DNA of 64,000 nucleotides from Duganella lactea (GTDB taxonomy: Bacteria; Pseudomonadota; Gammaproteobacteria; Burkholderiales; Burkholderiaceae_D). This document shows positions 43,704 to 52,428 of this stretch, one piece after another; position 1 is the first letter of the stretch; the number at the start of each line of letters is the position of its first letter. The translations under genes were made by a program, and so were the position numbers. The stretch is taken from assembly GCF_009857505.1 (NCBI RefSeq), contig NZ_WWCP01000006.1:118474-182473 (forward strand), read 5' to 3'. The notes below the pieces were generated by a model, which saw only the letters and a list, made by a program, of their open reading frames with translations, did not search any database and was not told where the DNA came from.

Positions 43704-45911
43704 TTAGAAGCGGGTTTCCACGGTAAGGCGAAATTGCGCCTCGCCGTTGTTCACCGTGGTGCGGTTAAGCGCGCCGTTGGCGTCGGTATAGATGCTTTCG
43801 CTGGTGTAGTCCTGCGCCAGCAGGTTGGAGACGGCCAGCCGCAGCTTGTTTTGCGGATCAAGTTGCCACAAGGCGTAGACGTCGAGGTCGCGCCGCACCG
43901 AGGTGTAGCCGCCCTGGGTGCCGCTGATGCGCGCCAGGCCGCCATTGCGGAAACTGAAATTGCCGCCGGTGCTCAATTGGCCGCCGGGCGCCTTGTAGTC
44001 GACGCCCAACGTGGCGCTGAGCGGCACCTGCTGATCCAGGCGATTGTCCGGGCCCGGCACGGAGTCGACCCGCGACCAGTTGCGGCTGACACTGGCGCGC
44101 AGGTCCAGCTTGGGCGCGTTATCCATCAGCACGCTGGCCGGCAGCTTGGCTTCCAGTTCAATGCCGCGCGTGACTGCCAGGCCATCGTTGATGGCGTTCG
44201 CGACCCAGCGGCCCGCTTCGTAGAACAAGCCCTGACGGGTGTAGTTGCCGATGCGGCGGACCGAGGCGCTGGCGCTCAGCAAGCCGCCCTCGCCCCAGTA
44301 ATGTTCAAACGATGCGTCCAGGCCCAGCGCCAGTTCCGGCTTCAGATCGGGATTGCCGCGACGGTCGGGTTCGGTCGGGCTGTTGTTGGTGGAGGTGAAT
44401 CTGCGCGGAATCAGCGCGGCCGCCGAGGGCGCCTTGTAGGTGCGGGTCAGCGCCAGGCGGATCTGGTCTTTTTTGTTGGGCAGCTTGAGCAGCGTTTGCA
44501 TCAGCGGGCTCAGCACGCTGGAACGGTTTTGCACGGCGTCGATGCTGCCGCCGTCGGCGCGGGTGTCCAGCCCCTCCCAGCGCACGCCGGTGTAGATCGA
44601 CCAGTTGGGCGTGATATTCCACTCATCCTGGCCGTACAGCGCCAGCCGTGTGACGCGGGCATTGAAACCCTCGTCGCTATTCATCGGCACGCTGCCCGGC
44701 AGATCGGCATCGCGCTGGATGCGGCGGTCATCCCGTCCGGTGACGCCGGCGTCCCAGCCGAGCGACAGCGCATGTTCCACCGCCGCCTCGGTGCTGGCCG
44801 GCGTGCCGAAGGTGAACGGTGTCGAATACTTGCCCTGGCTGCTGAAGCCCTGCTCGCTGCTCGCCGAGTGCACGGTGCGGTACAGCGTGGCGGGCGCGCC
44901 ACGGTTGCCGCCCAACTGCTGCGAATCGGTCGTGTTGCGGTTGGCGCTGACGGCGGCTTTCAGCTCCAGCCTGGCGCCCGCCTCCAGTTTGTGCACCCAG
45001 TTCAGGTCGGTGCGACCAAAGCCGCTGTGGCTGCTGTGGCTGCTGTAGCTGCTGTCGATACGGTCGTACTCCGGCCACGCGCCGAATCTCACATCGGTGC
45101 GGCTGCGGCCGTCGCTGGCGAAGCTGTTCCAGTTGACGAAGGATTGCGAGGTCAGCGTATCGCCGTTGTCCAGCATCCAGTTGATGCGCGGCGACAGGTT
45201 GATGCCGTCGCCGTGGCCGGCGTCCTGCGAGGTGATGTCGCGGCCGAGATTCGGGATGCCGGCGGCGTCGGCGCCGATTTCGCTGGTCGGCGTGGCGCGG
45301 TCGTACCGGAAACGCCAGGCGTTGGCGCCGAGCGAATACGAGCTGGCGCCATGTTTGTCCGACATTTGCAGGCTGGCGCTGGACGAACTGGCGCCGCTGC
45401 TCTTGGCCTGGCTGAATTTGGCTTCGCGCTGGGCGGATTTGATCGCCTTCTTGAGCACGATATTAATCGTGCCGGCGATCGACTGCGTGCTGAACTCGGC
45501 GCTGGCGGCGCGCAGCACCTCGATGCGCTCGATCACATCCGGCGACAGCGAGTCGATGGCGAACCCGGCCGGCGCGCGTTCGCCGTTGATCAGGATCTGC
45601 GTGTAGCCGGCGCCCAGGCCGCGCATGCGAATCTCGCCGCCGCCACGTCCGGCCGCGCCACCGACGGTAATGCCGGGCAGGCGCTTGAGCACATCATTAA
45701 TCGAGGTGTCGCCATATTTCTGGATTTCCTCGGCGCTGACCACCGTTTTGCTGGCGGTATCATCACGGCGCGGATCATATTTGGCGGCGGAGCTTTTGAT
45801 TTCCACCTTCACTATTTCCTGTTGTTTCGGCTGCTCCACGTCCGCCATGGCGGCGGATGCAACCCCAACAGAAAACACAGCGGCGGCGATTCGCGTCAAA
45901 CGGATAGGCAT
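43704..45911 (-). CDS. TonB-dependent receptor
   Basis: A 735-residue outer-membrane receptor. Signal peptide (about 1-23), plug domain (VVSAEEIQKYGDTSINDVLKRLPG ... RMRGLG ... NIVLKKA; about 50-160), then the 22-strand barrel ending in the terminal Phe (LTVETRF). The ligand is not predictable; siderophore, vitamin or oligosaccharide are possible. No TonB, ExbB or ABC genes are near, so it acts with components encoded elsewhere. No Fur box is identified by eye. Confidence 0.93.
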   Translation of the reverse strand: MPIRLTRIAAAVFSVGVASAAMADVEQPKQQEIVKVEIKSSAAKYDPRRDDTASKTVVSAEEIQKYGDTSINDVLKRLPGITVGGAAGRGGGEIRMRGLGAGYTQILINGERAPAGFAIDSLSPDVIERIEVLRAASAEFSTQSIAGTINIVLKKAIKSAQREAKFSQAKSSGASSSSASLQMSDKHGASSYSLGANAWRFRYDRATPTSEIGADAAGIPNLGRDITSQDAGHGDGINLSPRINWMLDNGDTLTSQSFVNWNSFASDGRSRTDVRFGAWPEYDRIDSSYSSHSSHSGFGRTDLNWVHKLEAGARLELKAAVSANRNTTDSQQLGGNRGAPATLYRTVHSASSEQGFSSQGKYSTPFTFGTPASTEAAVEHALSLGWDAGVTGRDDRRIQRDADLPGSVPMNSDEGFNARVTRLALYGQDEWNITPNWSIYTGVRWEGLDTRADGGSIDAVQNRSSVLSPLMQTLLKLPNKKDQIRLALTRTYKAPSAAALIPRRFTSTNNSPTEPDRRGNPDLKPELALGLDASFEHYWGEGGLLSASASVRRIGNYTRQGLFYEAGRWVANAINDGLAVTRGIELEAKLPASVLMDNAPKLDLRASVSRNWSRVDSVPGPDNRLDQQVPLSATLGVDYKAPGGQLSTGGNFSFRNGGLARISGTQGGYTSVRRDLDVYALWQLDPQNKLRLAVSNLLAQDYTSESIYTDANGALNRTTVNNGEAQFRLTVETRF

Positions 45912-45966
45912 CAGGCAAGCTCGGGCAAGTTTTCAGAATGCCGGAATTATGCCTTGGTTCAATAGA

Positions 45967-45981
45967 AAATATTCAATATTT
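45967..45981. promoter_or_regulatory. AT-rich inverted repeat upstream of TonB receptor
   Basis: A perfect inverted repeat AAATATT-C-AATATTT lies about 56-70 bases upstream of the receptor start (45911). Its position fits an operator or the promoter region. It does not match the Fur consensus well, so no regulator is named. Confidence 0.3.
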
Positions 45982-46165
45982 GGCAATGAAATTTTGCCTG
46001 CAATCAAGCTAGCGCGGCTGGCCGCCGCACAATCGGCGATTTTTAAAACAGGTTGAGGAATAAGTCCGTGATCAGCCCCACCCATGAGAATGTGATCAAC
46101 CTCCGCGCCGTGGTGCGCAAGGCAACGTTATAATGCGCGATCATTAATTTGTATGGATTGCCATC

Positions 46166-47011
46166 GTGTCCGATCGCCTTGCCGTTTTGCCGCAATACCT
46201 GCTTCCCAAGGGAGCGCTGACCAATCTCGCGGGCCGCATCGCCGGCGCCAGGGGCGGCAATTACACCACCGGGCTGATCCGCTGGTTTGTCGGCCGCTAT
46301 AACGTCAATATGGACGAGGCGCTGGACCCGCATATCGCCCATTACAAAACATTCAACGACTTCTTTACCCGCGCGCTGCGCCCGGACGCCCGCCCGCTGG
46401 CCGACGCCGCCTACATCTGCCCGGTCGACGGCCGCATCAGCCAGTTCGGCGACATCGAGGACGACCAGATCTTCCAGGCCAAGGGCCATCGCTTCAGCAC
46501 CACCGCGCTGGTCGGCGGCGACGCCCAACTGGCGGCGCAATTCCAGCACGGCAGCTTCGCCAATCTGTACCTGAGCCCGCGCGACTATCACCGCATCCAC
46601 ATGCCGGTCGACGGCAAGCTGACCCGCATGATCTACGTGCCGGGCGAACTGTTCTCGGTCAACCCGACCACCGCGCGCGGCATTCCCGGCCTGTTCGCCC
46701 GCAACGAGCGCGTGGTCTGCGTGTTCGACACCGCCCACGGCCCGTTCGTCATGACGCTGGTCGGCGCCACCATCGTCGGCAGCATGGCCACCGTGTGGCA
46801 CGGCGTGGTCAACCCGCCGCGCCTGGCGCAAGTCACCGAATGGCAGTACGGCGACCAGAACATCGTGCTGAAAAAAGGCGATGAACTGGGCCGCTTCCTG
46901 CTCGGCTCGACCGTGGTCATGCTGTTCCAGAAGGATGTGCTGAAGTTCAATTCCGGCTGGCAGCCGGCAGCACCGGTCAAACTCGGCGAAACGATGGCCG
47001 ACTTGAAATAA
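46166..47011 (+). CDS. psd: Phosphatidylserine decarboxylase proenzyme
   Basis: A 281-residue PSD that converts phosphatidylserine to phosphatidylethanolamine at the inner membrane. The self-cleavage site LGST (Ser248) yields the alpha subunit with its pyruvoyl group. The catalytic acid in CPVDGRIS and the YHRIHMPVDG motif are present. Translation starts with GTG at 46166; no in-frame ATG is better placed. It is a single gene, convergent with the LysR gene (19-base gap). Confidence 0.93.
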   Translation: MSDRLAVLPQYLLPKGALTNLAGRIAGARGGNYTTGLIRWFVGRYNVNMDEALDPHIAHYKTFNDFFTRALRPDARPLADAAYICPVDGRISQFGDIEDDQIFQAKGHRFSTTALVGGDAQLAAQFQHGSFANLYLSPRDYHRIHMPVDGKLTRMIYVPGELFSVNPTTARGIPGLFARNERVVCVFDTAHGPFVMTLVGATIVGSMATVWHGVVNPPRLAQVTEWQYGDQNIVLKKGDELGRFLLGSTVVMLFQKDVLKFNSGWQPAAPVKLGETMADLK

Positions 47012-47030
47012 GCCCCCTGCGGATCGGCGG

Positions 47031-47930
47031 CTATGCGGACTGCGCGAAACTCTGCTCCAGCATATCGAGAAACGCCCTGGTCTTGGCCGGCATCAGCCGG
47101 CGGCCGGGGAACACCGCCCACGCAACCACGGTGGGAAACGCCCATTCCGGCAATACCCGGACCAGCTCCCCCGTCTGCAGCGCTTCCCGCGCAAACACCT
47201 CGGTCGAGGCGGCGATGCCGGCGCCGGTCTTGGCCATGCGCACCAGCATTTCCGGCGAGTTCGCCAGCAGCCTGACCGGCAACTCCCGCTGCCATTCGGT
47301 TTTACCACGCAGCAGCTTCCAGCGTATCAAGCCGTTCACGCGGGGCGGCAGACTCAGTAAATCGTGACGGAACAGATCGTCCGGATGCTCCGGCAGGCCG
47401 CGCAGGTTGGTGTACAGCGGCGAGGCGTACAGTCCCAGCGAGGTCAGCGTGATGCGCCGCGCCGCCAGCGTGGCGTCATCCGGCAAGTTGCCCATGCGGA
47501 TAGCCAGGTCGAAGCCCTCCGCCACCAGATCCACCCGCCGCGGCGACAAATCCAGCTCCAGCGAAATGGCCGGATAGCGGTCCATGAAGCTTGCCATGGC
47601 CGCACTGACCGCGCCGTTGACGAAATCGGCCGGCATCGACACCCGCAGCAGCCCGGCGGGCGCGACCTGCCGGTGCTGCACCAGCGCGCCAGCGGCCTCG
47701 GTCTCGTCGGCCACCTTCTGCGCATGGTCCAGCAGGCTGGCGCCGAATTCGGTCAGCACCAGTTTGCGCGTGGTGCGCTGGAGCAGGCGCTCGCCCAGCT
47801 TCGCTTCAAGCAGCGTGATCCGCCGTGATACGGTCGATTTCGGCAATCGCACCCGCTCCGCCGCCAGGCTGAAGCTGCCGCATTCCACGATACGGGCGAA
47901 CAACAACAGATCACCAGGGTCGATATCCAT
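47031..47930 (-). CDS. LysR-family transcriptional regulator
   Basis: A 299-residue LysR regulator. The HTH is at residues 1-60 ([29 protein letters not shown]), the effector-binding domain follows. The ATG at 47930 is the true start; the frame extends upstream without homology. It is divergent from azoR, which it probably controls. The DNA-binding part belongs to the CrgA/AaeR-like group that often regulates quinone or aromatic stress. Confidence 0.92.
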   Translation of the reverse strand: MDIDPGDLLLFARIVECGSFSLAAERVRLPKSTVSRRITLLEAKLGERLLQRTTRKLVLTEFGASLLDHAQKVADETEAAGALVQHRQVAPAGLLRVSMPADFVNGAVSAAMASFMDRYPAISLELDLSPRRVDLVAEGFDLAIRMGNLPDDATLAARRITLTSLGLYASPLYTNLRGLPEHPDDLFRHDLLSLPPRVNGLIRWKLLRGKTEWQRELPVRLLANSPEMLVRMAKTGAGIAASTEVFAREALQTGELVRVLPEWAFPTVVAWAVFPGRRLMPAKTRAFLDMLEQSFAQSA

Positions 47931-47938
47931 ACAATTGT

Positions 47939-47950
47939 TCCATTTTTGGA
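47939..47950. promoter_or_regulatory. Candidate LysR-type operator
   Basis: A dyad TCCA-N4-TGGA lies 9 bases upstream of the LysR start in the divergent LysR/azoR intergenic region, where autoregulatory LysR sites are usual; an additional ATCCATTTTAG stands nearby. The call rests on position and symmetry only. Confidence 0.3.
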
Positions 47951-48045
47951 TTAATGTTATCCATTTTAGCCTCTTCCGGATGGTTTTTGAAACGGTTAAA
48001 GTGACTCCATCGACGCAGCACTCACCAACATTTAGGAGCAACACC

Positions 48046-48645
48046 ATGAACATCCTGCAAATCAACTCCAGCGCACGTAGCACCGGTTCCGAATCCACCC
48101 GTCTGGCCGATGCGCTGGTCGCCAAGATCAGCGCCACCGCCCCAGGCGCCGCCATCACCCGCCGCGACCTGGCGGCGAACCCGCACCCGGTACTGGACGA
48201 GCTGGCCCTGCAAGCCCTGTTCACCCCGGCTGATCAGCGGACGCCGGAACAAGCCGCCCGCGTGGCGCTGGACGACGCCCTGATCGCCCAGGTGCAGGCG
48301 GCGGATGTGATCGTGATCGGCGCGCCAACCTACAACTTCGGCGTGACCGCCCAGCTAAAAACCTGGTTCGACGCGATTGCCCGCGCCGGCGTGACCTTCA
48401 AGTACGGCCCGACCGGCCCGATCGGTCTGCTGACCGGCAAGAAAGTCTACGTTGCCCTGTCGCGCGGCGGCATCCATCGCGACGGTCCGACCGATACGCA
48501 ACTGGCACACATCAAGATGTTCCTGAACTTCGTCGGCCTGACCGATGTGCAGTATGTATTCGCCGAAGGCATGGGCATGGGCCCGGAAGCCGTGGCCAAG
48601 GCGCAAGCCGAGGCGGCAGCAGAAATCAACGCGGTTCTGGTGTAA
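48046..48645 (+). CDS. azoR: FMN-dependent NADH-azoreductase
   Basis: A 199-residue flavodoxin-like oxidoreductase. The FMN site begins [15 protein letters not shown], then [23 protein letters not shown], and [11 protein letters not shown]. AzoR reduces quinones and azo compounds with NADH. TAGGAGC precedes the ATG. The divergent LysR regulator and the pirin gene 42 bases downstream suggest a small quinone- or aromatic-stress unit. Confidence 0.92.
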   Translation: MNILQINSSARSTGSESTRLADALVAKISATAPGAAITRRDLAANPHPVLDELALQALFTPADQRTPEQAARVALDDALIAQVQAADVIVIGAPTYNFGVTAQLKTWFDAIARAGVTFKYGPTGPIGLLTGKKVYVALSRGGIHRDGPTDTQLAHIKMFLNFVGLTDVQYVFAEGMGMGPEAVAKAQAEAAAEINAVLV

Positions 48646-48686
48646 GCACCAGCGGCGGCGCAATCCACTAACGAATGGAGAATGAC

Positions 48687-49568
48687 ATGACCGATCAAGC
48701 AAGCGACAAAGTAAGCACCCCGCGCAGCGTGGAACGCATCATCACCGGCCAGGCCGTGATGGACGGCGCCGGCGTCAAGATCAATCGCGTGTTGACCCAG
48801 ACGCTGCAGCGCCGCCTCGATCCCTTCCTGATGCTGGATAACTTCGGCAGCGACCAGGCCAACGATTACATCGCCGGCTTCCCGAGCCACCCGCACCGCG
48901 GCTTTGAAACCGTGACGTATATGATCGAGGGCCGCATGCGCCACAAGGACAGCGCCGGCAACGAGGGCCTGCTGACCAACGGCGGCGTGCAATGGATGAC
49001 CGCCGGCCGCGGCGTGATCCACTCGGAAATGCCGGAGCAGGAAGACGGCGTGATGGAAGGCTTCCAGCTGTGGCTGAACCTGCCCGCCCGCGACAAGATG
49101 CGCGCGCCGTGGTATCGCGACTTCAACGGCGCCGACGTGCCGGCCTTCAGCACGGCGGCCGGCGCCAAGGTCAAGGTGATCGCCGGCCGTTCGCACGGCA
49201 TCGACGGCGCGGTGCAGCGCGCAGTGACCGAGCCGCTGTACATCGACGTCGACCTGCCGGCCGGCGCCTCGTTCAGCCAGCTGCTGCCGGAAGGCCATAA
49301 CGCCTTCCTCTTCACCTACCGAGGCACGGTGAGCGTCGACGGCAAGGCGGTGGCGACCGGCCGCATGGCGATCCTGGCCAACACCAAGGGCGCCGACGGC
49401 GTGGTCATCACGGCCGACGCGGCCAGCCGCTTCATCCTGATCGCCGGCCAGCCGCTGAACGAGCCGATCGCGCAGTACGGCCCGTTCGTGATGAACACGC
49501 AAGCCGAGCTCCAGACCGCCGTGGAAGATTTCCGCGCCGGCAAACTGGGCGAAGAAGCCCAGGCGTAA
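48687..49568 (+). CDS. Pirin-family protein (second of two)
   Basis: A 293-residue pirin with the N-terminal cupin motif PSHPHRGFETVTYMIEG and VIHSEMPEQEDG. The ATG at 48687 has GGAG upstream. It is unlike the pirin at 14.9 kb, sharing only family motifs, so the two are distant paralogs. Here it lies downstream of azoR and probably shares its transcript. Some pirins degrade quercetin. Confidence 0.92.
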   Translation: MTDQASDKVSTPRSVERIITGQAVMDGAGVKINRVLTQTLQRRLDPFLMLDNFGSDQANDYIAGFPSHPHRGFETVTYMIEGRMRHKDSAGNEGLLTNGGVQWMTAGRGVIHSEMPEQEDGVMEGFQLWLNLPARDKMRAPWYRDFNGADVPAFSTAAGAKVKVIAGRSHGIDGAVQRAVTEPLYIDVDLPAGASFSQLLPEGHNAFLFTYRGTVSVDGKAVATGRMAILANTKGADGVVITADAASRFILIAGQPLNEPIAQYGPFVMNTQAELQTAVEDFRAGKLGEEAQA

Positions 49569-49634
49569 GCGTTACCACAGCCACCAGGCGCAGGCCACCT
49601 GCTCCTGGGGCTGCCGATTTCATCTCTCCCTGTT

Positions 49635-49663
49635 TGGCCGGGCTCATGCCCGGCCATTTTTTT
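49635..49663 (+). terminator. Rho-independent terminator after azoR/pirin unit
   Basis: A perfect stem TGGCCGGGC (49635-49643) and GCCCGGCCA (49648-49656), followed by seven T. It ends the azoR-pirin transcript and rules out an early start inside it for the next gene. Confidence 0.92.
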
Positions 49664-49756
49664 GAGATAATCGCCGGATCAATGGAGAGATACGATGGAC
49701 AGAGACATGAAACAGGGCTTATATCCGGGCCTCGCCCCGCAAGCGGTTGCCCGCCG

Positions 49757-50221
49757 ATGATGCCGATCCTGCTGCAATGGCTGCGCCGCCTGAGCCACCT
49801 GCTGGGCTTCGAGACCGCCGACGCCTTCCCGCCCGGCCATCCCTACGAGCGCACGCGCTGGAACGGCGCCTATTTCGATATTGCCTCCGACGTCAAGCCG
49901 GAGCAGATCGAAAGCCGCCTGTGCGAGGCCATTGCCAATACGCCGCTGGTGTTCGGCTACATCACCAATCCCACGCCGCGCATGCAGCGCGCACTGCTGG
50001 CGGTGCTGGAGGAACGCATGCGCGTCAACCGCGGCCGCGCCAGCGAACTGGCGGAGCTGCTGGTGCAGGCGTACGAAAGTCCGCACATCACCGAGGTGAT
50101 TCCCGGCCTGCGCGGCGTGGTCGCCTCCACCAGCGGCCACGACATGGGCGACCGCGCGCGCACCGTCATGGCCTTCCTCGGTTCTACGCAGTCGCCGTTT
50201 GACGTGATTGAGATGCGCTAA
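49757..50221 (+). CDS. Hypothetical protein
   Basis: A 154-residue soluble protein starting MMPILLQWLRRLSHLLGF. It has no signal or membrane segment, and contains FGYITNPTPRMQRALLAVLEERM and a GHDMGDRARTVMAFLG stretch. I do not recognise a family. The start is uncertain: an in-frame ATG at 49682 is possible, and the ribosome-binding site at 49757 is weak. The 3' end overlaps the convergent acyltransferase gene by 38 bases. Confidence 0.55.
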   Translation: MMPILLQWLRRLSHLLGFETADAFPPGHPYERTRWNGAYFDIASDVKPEQIESRLCEAIANTPLVFGYITNPTPRMQRALLAVLEERMRVNRGRASELAELLVQAYESPHITEVIPGLRGVVASTSGHDMGDRARTVMAFLGSTQSPFDVIEMR

Positions 50222-51338
50222 CAAAGTTGCTTGGCACATAGCGGTCACGCAGTCGCATGAACGGCGTCTCCACCAGCCGATACAGCAGCCACCCGGCCAG
50301 CAAGCTGGCCGCGCCCAGAATCAGCAGCGCCTGCCAGCTCTCGGGGCCCCACCCCTGCTCCCGCAGCGGCGCGCTCAGCAGCACGCACAGCTGCTTGTGC
50401 GTCAGGTAGATGGCATACGACCACAGCGCGATGCTGGCCGCGCCCGGCACACGCCAACGCTGCAGCAACGATCCCGGACTCAGCGCCGCCAGCAGCAACA
50501 GGCAGAAACTCAGGCCCAGCAGCGGATAGCCGTACACCGTCATCGTGTAGCCGTAATGGTCTTCCAGCAGGTAATGCCAGGTCAGCGCCGTCAGCGCCAC
50601 GCCGGCGGCCAGGGTCCAGTTGCCATGGGCGGTGATGCGCGACCAGGCGGCGGCGTGATAATTCTTCAGCAGCGCCAGCCCCACGCCGCAGACCAGTTCA
50701 TCGAAACGGCACCACGAGGCATAATAAATCGTCGTGTAGTACGTGCCGCCGCCCAGTTCGCTCTCGCTGAGGCCGCTCCACAGATGGCTACGCAGGGCCA
50801 TCCCCGCCAGCAGCGCGCCCGCCAACGCCAGCCAGGCCCAGACCAGCGACTTGCGCAGCATGGCGATCCCCAGCGCCAGCGCCGGCAGCAGGAAATAGAA
50901 CTGCTCCTCCACGCACAGCGACCAGGCGTGCGAAAACGCCGTGCCCGGCCGGAGATCGATATTCTGGGTGAACGTCAGGAATTTCCACAGCGGCGGCAGC
51001 TCGCTGACGCCGCGCATGGCCGGCCACAAGGCATACAGCGCCAGCACGAAGTAAAAATTCGGCAGCGTCCGCAGCAGACGGCGGGCATAAAACCGCGCCA
51101 GCGAAAACCGCGCGTCGCCGGCCTGCTGCTTGCGCAGCGCCGACAGGATCTGGTTGCCGATCAAATAGCCGCTGAGCGCGAAGAACAGGTCGACGCCGGC
51201 CCAGCCGATCTCGCTGAACCAGCCGAAGGTCGGCCCGTGGCTGACGAAAATCATGTAGTGGTTGGCGAACACCAGCAGGATGGCCAGCGCGCGCAGCGTG
51301 TCGAGGCCGGAGTTGCGGCCGATGGGAGCAGTATTCAT
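50184..51338 (-). CDS. Acyltransferase-3 family (OafA/YrhL-like) membrane protein
   Basis: A 384-residue membrane acyltransferase with about ten helices. The family start is LDTLRALAILLVFANHYM (catalytic His in NHY) and GVDLFFALSGYLIGNQI. OafA-like proteins O-acetylate polysaccharides such as O-antigen or exopolysaccharide. It is a single gene without glycan-biosynthesis neighbours, so the acceptor is unknown. Confidence 0.9.
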   Translation of the reverse strand: MNTAPIGRNSGLDTLRALAILLVFANHYMIFVSHGPTFGWFSEIGWAGVDLFFALSGYLIGNQILSALRKQQAGDARFSLARFYARRLLRTLPNFYFVLALYALWPAMRGVSELPPLWKFLTFTQNIDLRPGTAFSHAWSLCVEEQFYFLLPALALGIAMLRKSLVWAWLALAGALLAGMALRSHLWSGLSESELGGGTYYTTIYYASWCRFDELVCGVGLALLKNYHAAAWSRITAHGNWTLAAGVALTALTWHYLLEDHYGYTMTVYGYPLLGLSFCLLLLAALSPGSLLQRWRVPGAASIALWSYAIYLTHKQLCVLLSAPLREQGWGPESWQALLILGAASLLAGWLLYRLVETPFMRLRDRYVPSNFVSASQSRQTATA

Positions 51339-51357
51339 CGGCGCTATCTTAACCGTA

Positions 51358-51645
51358 TCAGGACGATACGGCCATCGTCAGCACGCTGTTGGAATAGCTC
51401 AGTACCGCCGTGCACTCGCCCGGAATGGCCACGTTCTGGCTATGGCAGGAATAATAGTCGGCGACGCCCAGTCGAATGTGGTCGATGGCCGCGCTGACGC
51501 CGCTGCTGATGGTGTAGGCCCGCAGCACCAGATCCGGCGCGGTGACGAATTTCAGCGTCACATCTTGCCCGGTGTTGTTCAGAAAAACGGTCTTGGAAGG
51601 CTTGACCGTTTTCAGCGACGGGGTTTCAGTGAAGCAGATATTCAT
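51358..51645 (-). CDS. Hypothetical 95-aa protein
   Basis: A 95-residue strand-rich soluble protein (TPSLKTVKPSKTVFLNNTGQDVTLKFV) with an internal DYYSCHSQ and CTAVLSY. No family is recognised. It follows the DUF1906 gene with a 2-base gap, so the two are one operon. The ATG at 51645 is the only position consistent with the gap; a ribosome-binding site is not obvious. Confidence 0.55.
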   Translation of the reverse strand: MNICFTETPSLKTVKPSKTVFLNNTGQDVTLKFVTAPDLVLRAYTISSGVSAAIDHIRLGVADYYSCHSQNVAIPGECTAVLSYSNSVLTMAVSS

Positions 51646-51647
51646 CG

Positions 51648-52256
51648 TCACAGCACCCGGAACAGGCCGGCCGGACGATCCGCGCTGTTGCACAGCAGGC
51701 CGACGCTGATGCGCTGGCCGTCATCGACCGGCAACGTCGCCGCCGCCAATTGCTTCAGGTTGTACTCCACGCCGCTTTCGTCCGCCAGCCAGGCGACGGT
51801 GGCCAGACCGCGCGCCAGCATCGCGTCGCAGCAGGCGTTGCAGCCGTATACGCCGACCTGGTACTTGCGCTCGGCAGGACCGGCGGCGCTGAAGGCCTGG
51901 TTGACGCCCTCGAAATAGCGCAGCGCCGCCTCGCCGTCGACGGCCAGGTCCGGCACCGCGAAGTAAATCGCCGAGCCGGACGGCTGGGCGATCACCGACT
52001 GCGCCATCAGGTAGGCGGCGGCGCCGTCGGCGCAACCCTGCGCGCGGCTGAAATAGCTCAGATGCGCGTCGGGCGCCTCCCACACCGCGCCGATCTGGAT
52101 GCCGGCGTCGGTCAGCGCGCGCGCCTCGGCCAGCGACAGACTCTTGCCGGCCTGATGGGTGTAGTGGCGCATGGCGAAATCAATCCCCTGCTGCTTGATC
52201 GCGATCGCATATTGCGTCAGTTCGAATGGGGCTTTCACGCCGGTTAAAACAGTCAT
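51648..52256 (-). CDS. DUF1906 glycoside-hydrolase-like domain protein
   Basis: A 202-residue protein of the DUF1906 (Rv2525c-like) type: a short TIM-barrel-like domain with GIDFAMRHY, IQIGAVWEA, and YFAVPDLAV. The domain is related to glycoside hydrolases that act on the cell wall, and occurs as effector or wall-modifying domain. GGAGA precedes the start. It has no signal peptide, which is odd if it acts outside. It is divergent from the nSTAND1 gene at 52429. Confidence 0.72.
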   Translation of the reverse strand: MTVLTGVKAPFELTQYAIAIKQQGIDFAMRHYTHQAGKSLSLAEARALTDAGIQIGAVWEAPDAHLSYFSRAQGCADGAAAYLMAQSVIAQPSGSAIYFAVPDLAVDGEAALRYFEGVNQAFSAAGPAERKYQVGVYGCNACCDAMLARGLATVAWLADESGVEYNLKQLAAATLPVDDGQRISVGLLCNSADRPAGLFRVL

Positions 52257-52428
52257 GGATTCTCCGTGAGACTTGGTAAAACGATGGTCCTATAAATCAT
52301 TAACTATTTCCCTATAGATAATGTTAGTATTTCTATGAAACGACTTTAACCAGAACGGGCGGAGATGGCCTTCCGGAAACCTTCCGAAATATAAGCTATT
52401 GATTTATAAGAAATAATTTAGGGCAGGA

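Noticed and set aside
43545..45965. 806-residue rightward open frame opposite the TonB receptor
   Set aside because: Low-complexity translation; the receptor on the other strand has plug, barrel and terminal Phe.
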